From: JBBTCX01 sp038043045
Lineage (GTDB): Bacteria; Planctomycetota; Phycisphaerae; UBA1845
DNA length: 11,026 nt
Direction of reading: 5' to 3'
Assembly (NCBI GenBank): GCA_038043045.1
Contig: JBBTCX010000058.1
Span: 1 to 11,026, forward strand
The notes under the pieces were generated by a model. It was not told the origin of the DNA. It saw only the letters and a list, made by a program, of their open reading frames with translations, and did no database searches. The stretch's first letter is position 1. Each line of letters starts with the position of its first letter. Made by a program: the position numbers and the translations under genes. Positions 7,219 to 11,026 of the stretch are shown here, in pieces.

Positions 7219-7308
7219 ATGGCCGACGTGCAGTTGGATGTTTTGTTTGCCGCGCCGCATCCGGATGATTTGGAGATCGCCGAAGGCCGTCCAGAATCCG
7301 AGCTGTAG
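7219..7308 (+). pseudogene. Truncated PIG-L/BshB1-type deacetylase, 5' remnant
   Basis: ATG 7219 opens a 29-codon frame, MADVQLDVLFAAPHPDDLEI and then AEGRPESEL before TAG 7306-7308. The first 20 residues match the start of PIG-L family deacetylases: a beta strand followed by the zinc-binding AHPDD motif, here PHPDD. Such enzymes deacetylate GlcNAc-linked substrates; BshB1 makes the bacillithiol precursor GlcN-malate. In intact members LEI is followed by a Gly-rich GGT segment and about 200 more residues, all absent here. A strong GGAGG (7208-7212, 6-nt spacing) is still present, so the leader and N-terminus survived while the body was lost. The break lies near 7278. The stop is 7 bp from the end of the convergent regulator gene. 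Expression would give a short, inactive peptide. Assembly error at the junction is an alternative. Confidence 0.68.
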
Positions 7309-7315
7309 AGCGAGA

Positions 7316-8746
7316 TCATGACTCCTCGAGGGGTTCGTTGGATTCGGCGCGTTTTTTGAAGCGTTCCAGGCGATAGCGAATCGCGTCGCGGGAGATTCCT
7401 AGAATGCGGGAGGCGCGGGTGAGGTTGTGGCCGGCGGATTCCAGGGTGGCTTGGATGATCTGGTTTTCGATTTCCTCCAGCTTGGGACCCTCTTCACGAA
7501 AATCAAGTTCAATGACTTTGTTTGTGGCGGTTAGTTGAACGCGTAGCTTTCCGGCGGTTTCCGGGATTTTGATATTGAGATGCTCGACTCCGATGACGCC
7601 GCCGTCGGCCATGAGCACGGCGCTTTCCACCGCGTGCAGGAGTTCACGAACGTTGCCGGGCCAGTCGTAATCCCGGATCAAATCAAGGGCTTCTTGGCTG
7701 AACCGCTCGGCGGGGGTGCGGAATTGGACGGCGTACCGGCGAAGGAAGCGATCCGCAAGAAGTGGGACGTCATCCCCCCGTTCCCGAAGTGGCGGCATGA
7801 AGATGGTCAGAACCCGAAGGCGGTGATAGAGGTCTTCCCGAAATTCGCCTTCGGTGATCGCGTCGATCAAATGGCGGTGAGTCGCGGCCAGCACGTGGAC
7901 ATTGACCTTGCGTTCGCGCGTACCACCGACCGGGCGAATCACTCGGCGCTCGAGGACACTGAGGAGTTTGGCTTGGAGAGCGAGCGGCATGTGTCCGATC
8001 TCATCCAAAAAGATCGTGCCGCCGTCGGCGATTTCAAATAGGCCTCGTTTGTCCGTGAGCGCGCCGGTGAAAGCGCCTTTGGTATGTCCGAAGAGCTCGG
8101 ATTCGACGAGATGCTCGGGCATGGCCGTGCAGTTCACGTGCACGAATTGGGCATGTCGCCTTGGTCCGGCGGAATGAACCGCTCGTGCGATCAGGTCTTT
8201 TCCGGTGCCGGTTTCACCGGTGATGAGAATGCTGGGGGGGGCTTCGCCGCCGAGTGCGGGGGTGGAGGTGATTCGTTCGACGAACGATTTGACCTGTCGC
8301 ATGGCGGGCGACTCGCCGGTGATTTCGGTAAAAGCTCCGTCGACCAGTTCGCGTTCGCGGTAATAGGTGAGTTCCGCGATCGCACTTTGATTCTTGCGAA
8401 CCCGATCCACGACCAGGCGGAGTTCCTCGAGTTCCATCGGTTTCGTCAGAAAATCACTGGCGCCGGACTTCATGGCTTCGACCGCGGTACTCACCCCGCC
8501 ATGGGCGGTCATCATGATGACCGCCGAAGCGGGAACGCTCTGGCGAAGTTTTCGCAGGGTTTCCAGTCCGTCGATTCCCGGCAGCCGATAATCCAAGAGA
8601 ACGATGTCCGGTTCGTTGATTTTGGCGGTTTTGAGGCCTTCTTCCCCACTGGATACATGGGAGACCTCGTGACCGGCGAGGGTCAAGGCATCGCAGATGT
8701 TGCGAGCCAAGATGGGTTCGTCTTCGATCACCAAAATCGTGGCCAC
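7316..8746 (-). CDS. Sigma-54-dependent response regulator, NtrC family
   Basis: A 476-residue activator with three domains in the classic order. The receiver (1-118) has acidic D9/E10, phosphoacceptor D52 in VLLDYRLPG, T80 and K102. The AAA+ domain (about 142-375) has Walker A GETGTGKD (177-184), the sigma-54-contacting GAFTGA loop (224-229), Walker B TIFLDEIG (244-251) and the FREDLYHRL arginine-finger region. The C-terminal Fis-type helix-turn-helix is about 424-462 (NLTRASRILGISRDAIRYRL). All key residues are intact, so it should be phosphorylated and open sigma-54 promoters. Start is GTG 8744-8746 with GGAG at 8755-8758, 8-nt spacing. It is divergent from a histidine kinase that is very likely its partner. 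It closely resembles NtrC/ZraR/AtoC-type regulators, but nothing here identifies the target. I found no convincing -24/-12 promoter in the window. Confidence 0.93.
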   Translation of the reverse strand: MATILVIEDEPILARNICDALTLAGHEVSHVSSGEEGLKTAKINEPDIVLLDYRLPGIDGLETLRKLRQSVPASAVIMMTAHGGVSTAVEAMKSGASDFLTKPMELEELRLVVDRVRKNQSAIAELTYYRERELVDGAFTEITGESPAMRQVKSFVERITSTPALGGEAPPSILITGETGTGKDLIARAVHSAGPRRHAQFVHVNCTAMPEHLVESELFGHTKGAFTGALTDKRGLFEIADGGTIFLDEIGHMPLALQAKLLSVLERRVIRPVGGTRERKVNVHVLAATHRHLIDAITEGEFREDLYHRLRVLTIFMPPLRERGDDVPLLADRFLRRYAVQFRTPAERFSQEALDLIRDYDWPGNVRELLHAVESAVLMADGGVIGVEHLNIKIPETAGKLRVQLTATNKVIELDFREEGPKLEEIENQIIQATLESAGHNLTRASRILGISRDAIRYRLERFKKRAESNEPLEES

Positions 8747-8790
8747 TTCGTTTTCTCCAGGAGGTTTCCCGTTCTCGGGTGGGAAGCTCT

Positions 8791-8818
8791 ATTTTTTCGA
8801 CTTAGTAGGTGGAGTCAA
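8791..8818 (-). promoter_or_regulatory. Possible sigma-70-type promoter of the response regulator
   Basis: On the minus strand TTGACT (8813-8818) and AAAAAT (8791-8796) are 16 bp apart, with 5/6 and 4/6 matches to consensus. The predicted transcript would begin near 8784, leaving a leader of about 38 nt that includes the GGAG ribosome binding site. The same region carries GAAGCTC (8783-8789) and GAGCTTC (8835-8841), a 7-bp inverted pair flanking the promoter, which could bind a dimeric regulator. Confidence 0.42.
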
Positions 8819-8945
8819 CCCACTTCCCTTTTTTGAGCTTCGGATCGATCAAGCAGGATTTGTTGAACTTCCATTGACAAGGGACAGTCGATGTCAAGAA
8901 GATCAGCCATAACGACCCGCGTTTCCGGCAACCGGATGGAGAAAC

Positions 8946-10421
8946 ATGAAGGCAAACACAACTCCTGAACCCCCTATTATACAGCCGACGGCGGGTGCCC
9001 ATTCGCCTACCACGCTTGCCACGCCCCTTCCTCGGCGAATCGTGTCGGAGACCATTCGTTGGCAATGGTATCACTTGTATTTCGTGCTCGCTTTGTTTGA
9101 TGTCATTGTGATCATTTCCAGCCTGATTGCCTATAGCGGGAGTTTGTCGTCCTTTGAACATGCCCTACGTCAGTTAGAACGCATTCATCGGCATCAGCGG
9201 TGGTTGGTTCAATTGCGGCTTGGCGTCATGGCATTGAATGCGCCGGGCAACGACGTTTTTGAATCGCGGAATCCCGCCGGGGAAAGAGAGCGGTTTGAGC
9301 GAATCGACGGCGACATTCAACGAATCATTTCCAGGCGACAAGGATTCGACGTGGACACGACCGAATTCACCGGACATCTGCAAAACATGATTGGGGAGGA
9401 GCAAAAAATTTTTGAACTCTTCGAGAACATGGCGCGAGCACCTCTCGGGAAGGATGTGTGCGATGATCGGATTGGGATTGCCGCCGTTGCGATGGCCACC
9501 ATGGACCGCCACCAAGAATCGGCCATGACGGCACTAACGGAATTGGAACAAGGCGCGACGACGCGGACGGCCAGTCTTCTTCGCGAGCACGGCGAACGCC
9601 TTCAAAAGCATCTCTGGTTGGGTCGATCCTACGGTCTGTTGGTGGTGTTGATTCTGGTGAGCGTGTTTTGGTACGGGCGCAAGTTACTTCGATTGCACGA
9701 GGGCATGATATTGAGTCAAAACGCGGCCATTGCGGAACGGCGAGAACGGTTGGCCGCCGTGGGCGAAGTGTGTTCCGCGGTGGCCCATGGAATTCGAAAT
9801 CCCTTGGCGTCGATTTCCACCTCAGCGCAATTGGTGGTCGAACATGGGAAGACGGATGGCGCGTCCAAACGTCGCATGGAGGATATCTTGACGGAGTGTC
9901 GGCGGTTGGGTGACCGGGTCAGTCACCTTCTCCAATTCGCAGCCGCTCCGGCACAGAATCCCGCCGTCTACTCCTTGCGAGAAGTTGTGTCGCAGGCGAT
10001 GGAGGAAATCCGTCCTCGGCTGGAGGAGAGCAACATCACATTGCAGTCGGAATGGATTCCGCAACGCCTCTTGGTCCGGGGGGATCCGGAAAGGATGGCA
10101 TTGGCGGTTATCGAGATCCTCTCCAACTCTTTGGATCAACTGCCTCAAGGTGGAAAAATAACCGTGGGGTGCGGGCTGTCCGGGTCCGAACAGAACTTGG
10201 TCCGGTTGGATTTCATCGACAATGGTCCCGGTATTCCGCCGCCTATTCGACCTCATGTGTTTGAGCTCTTCTTCACCACGAAGCGAGGTGGAACGGGAAT
10301 TGGTCTTGCGTCGGTCAAACGAACGATTGAATTTCACAGTGGAAAGATCAACGTGGTGGATTCACCCGAACCGGGTCTGCATTTGCAAGTGACCTTACCC
10401 TTGGTTTCCGCGCCGGAATGA
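8946..10421 (+). CDS. Membrane-bound sensor histidine kinase
   Basis: A 491-residue kinase. After a Pro/Thr-rich cytoplasmic N-terminus comes TM1 (about 42-64), an extracytoplasmic, mostly helical sensor (about 65-226) with the LNAPGNDVFESR segment (97-108), and TM2 (about 228-244). The dimerisation/phosphoacceptor helix has H281 in AVAHGIRNPLASI. The catalytic domain has an N-box Asn N394 (EILSNSLDQL), DNGPGI (425-430), FFTTK (442-446) and GGTGIGLAS (448-456). There is no HAMP or PAS domain. The sensor looks like a four-helix bundle of the kind seen in chemoreceptors and NtrB-like kinases; its ligand is unknown. ATG 8946 follows GGAG at 8938-8941 with short 4-nt spacing. Divergent orientation across 199 bp from the NtrC-type regulator points to a cognate pair. 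Confidence 0.93.
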   Translation: MKANTTPEPPIIQPTAGAHSPTTLATPLPRRIVSETIRWQWYHLYFVLALFDVIVIISSLIAYSGSLSSFEHALRQLERIHRHQRWLVQLRLGVMALNAPGNDVFESRNPAGERERFERIDGDIQRIISRRQGFDVDTTEFTGHLQNMIGEEQKIFELFENMARAPLGKDVCDDRIGIAAVAMATMDRHQESAMTALTELEQGATTRTASLLREHGERLQKHLWLGRSYGLLVVLILVSVFWYGRKLLRLHEGMILSQNAAIAERRERLAAVGEVCSAVAHGIRNPLASISTSAQLVVEHGKTDGASKRRMEDILTECRRLGDRVSHLLQFAAAPAQNPAVYSLREVVSQAMEEIRPRLEESNITLQSEWIPQRLLVRGDPERMALAVIEILSNSLDQLPQGGKITVGCGLSGSEQNLVRLDFIDNGPGIPPPIRPHVFELFFTTKRGGTGIGLASVKRTIEFHSGKINVVDSPEPGLHLQVTLPLVSAPE

Positions 10422-10438
10422 ACGCGAGCGTCGACAGC

Positions 10439-11026
10439 TTATTCCAAATAGCCGAGGTCTCGCAGGCGTGCCACCACGATGTCATCCACGGCCGTCTCTG
10501 AATCCTGATCTGAATGGAGACGATGGGTGTCACCCCAATCGTCGAGGGCGGATTCCAAATTCGCCACTACAGGGATCGAGGCGGGATCCTCGAACAGATT
10601 CACCTGTTCGTGAGGGTCGGAGTCCAGATCAAACAATTCATTCGTTTTCTCCACAATTGAATCGCAACGGAAGTCGAATCGAAGCCCAGGTGATGAATCG
10701 GGCGCCAGGAACTTAAACTTTCGAAGTAACTTCCAATGACCTTTTTGGATGGTCTGGAGATATCTCGACCTGATACTCAATTCCGATACGACGGGCGACA
10801 TTCCACCGTTCCGATCAAATAGATTGCGATCGGTGAATGACTCCGACACCCCGGCCACGCGCAACATCGTCGTCGGAAGGTCCACCATGCTCACGGGTTC
10901 GTGACATTGTCTGTCACCTGGTTCCACGGGTACGACGGCCACAAGCGGGACGTGGGTGAGTTCTTCGTACAAGGAGTGACCATGTCCGATGGAGCCGTGA
11001 TCCAGAAACTCCTCCCCGTGGTCGCT
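10439..11026 (-). CDS. Type I sulfatase, C-terminal part (partial, runs off right edge)
   Basis: The last 195 codons of an alkaline-phosphatase-superfamily sulfatase, entering from the right edge in frame at 11026. The visible part begins SDHGEEFLDHGSIGHG, the conserved segment carrying the metal-binding Asp-His of the active site, followed by SLYEELTHVPLV and VDLPTTML. The C-terminal subdomain follows, with the typical NELFDLDSDPHEQVNLFEDP and a final RLRDLGYLE. The catalytic Cys/Ser and any signal peptide lie outside the window. These enzymes cleave sulfate esters of glycans or small molecules, usually outside the cytoplasm, and are numerous in Planctomycetota. The stop is TAA at 10439-10441, only 17 bp from the convergent kinase gene, with no clear terminator between. 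A related phosphodiesterase or phosphonate hydrolase of the same superfamily is less likely. Confidence 0.9.
   Translation of the reverse strand, partial: SDHGEEFLDHGSIGHGHSLYEELTHVPLVAVVPVEPGDRQCHEPVSMVDLPTTMLRVAGVSESFTDRNLFDRNGGMSPVVSELSIRSRYLQTIQKGHWKLLRKFKFLAPDSSPGLRFDFRCDSIVEKTNELFDLDSDPHEQVNLFEDPASIPVVANLESALDDWGDTHRLHSDQDSETAVDDIVVARLRDLGYLE

Noticed and set aside
8084..8836. Long plus-strand open frame (250 codons) opposite the response regulator.
   Set aside because: Antisense to a gene with every NtrC motif intact. His/Gly/Asp-rich composition is typical of a shadow frame in high-G+C DNA.

Overview
The window looks like chromosomal DNA from a Planctomycetota bacterium or a close relative. 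The grounds are a type I sulfatase ending in the familiar RLRDLGYL-type tail, a secreted beta-propeller-type protein, an NtrC-type two-component pair, a short NuoG, and a dispersed intergenic repeat (core CGCTCCCTnACGGTCGCGG) of a kind I associate with planctomycete genomes. The phylum is an inference at moderate confidence; no rRNA or other marker is present.

Layout. Positions 1-160 (minus) hold the start of an exported beta-propeller-like protein that runs off the left edge. Divergent from it is a shortened nuoG (369-1988, plus), the iron-sulfur subunit of respiratory complex I, with no other nuo gene in view. A repeat-bearing spacer (1989-2255) separates it from folC (2256-3680, minus), which makes dihydrofolate and polyglutamates. 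folC has a very good sigma-70-type promoter placed so close to the ATG that the mRNA is predicted to be leaderless. Divergent from folC is aroB (3881-5023, plus), for 3-dehydroquinate synthase of the shikimate pathway. The shikimate pathway leads to chorismate, which supplies the p-aminobenzoate used for folate, so the pair is metabolically coherent.

The accessory part is 5107-7308. It contains a solitary ABC-type ATPase with a C-terminal TOPRIM/DUF4435-like region (5107-6723, minus), a candidate anti-phage effector related to OLD or PARIS-type proteins. Next to it are about 500 bp of degenerate sequence with a second copy of the dispersed repeat. Last comes a 29-codon remnant of a PIG-L/BshB1-type deacetylase gene, which keeps its ribosome binding site and N-terminus but is cut off after about 20 recognisable codons. 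This stretch reads as an insertion/deletion hot spot.

The right part is regulatory. An NtrC-type sigma-54 activator (7316-8746, minus) and a membrane-bound histidine kinase (8946-10421, plus) are divergently transcribed from a shared 199-bp region. They are probably a cognate pair, but their signal and target genes are not evident. The C-terminal part of a sulfatase (10439-11026, minus) converges on the kinase gene and runs off the right edge.

The strongest candidate for something unusual is the solitary ATPase-TOPRIM gene and the scarred DNA beside it. I see no multi-gene undescribed system that the sequence itself would prove.
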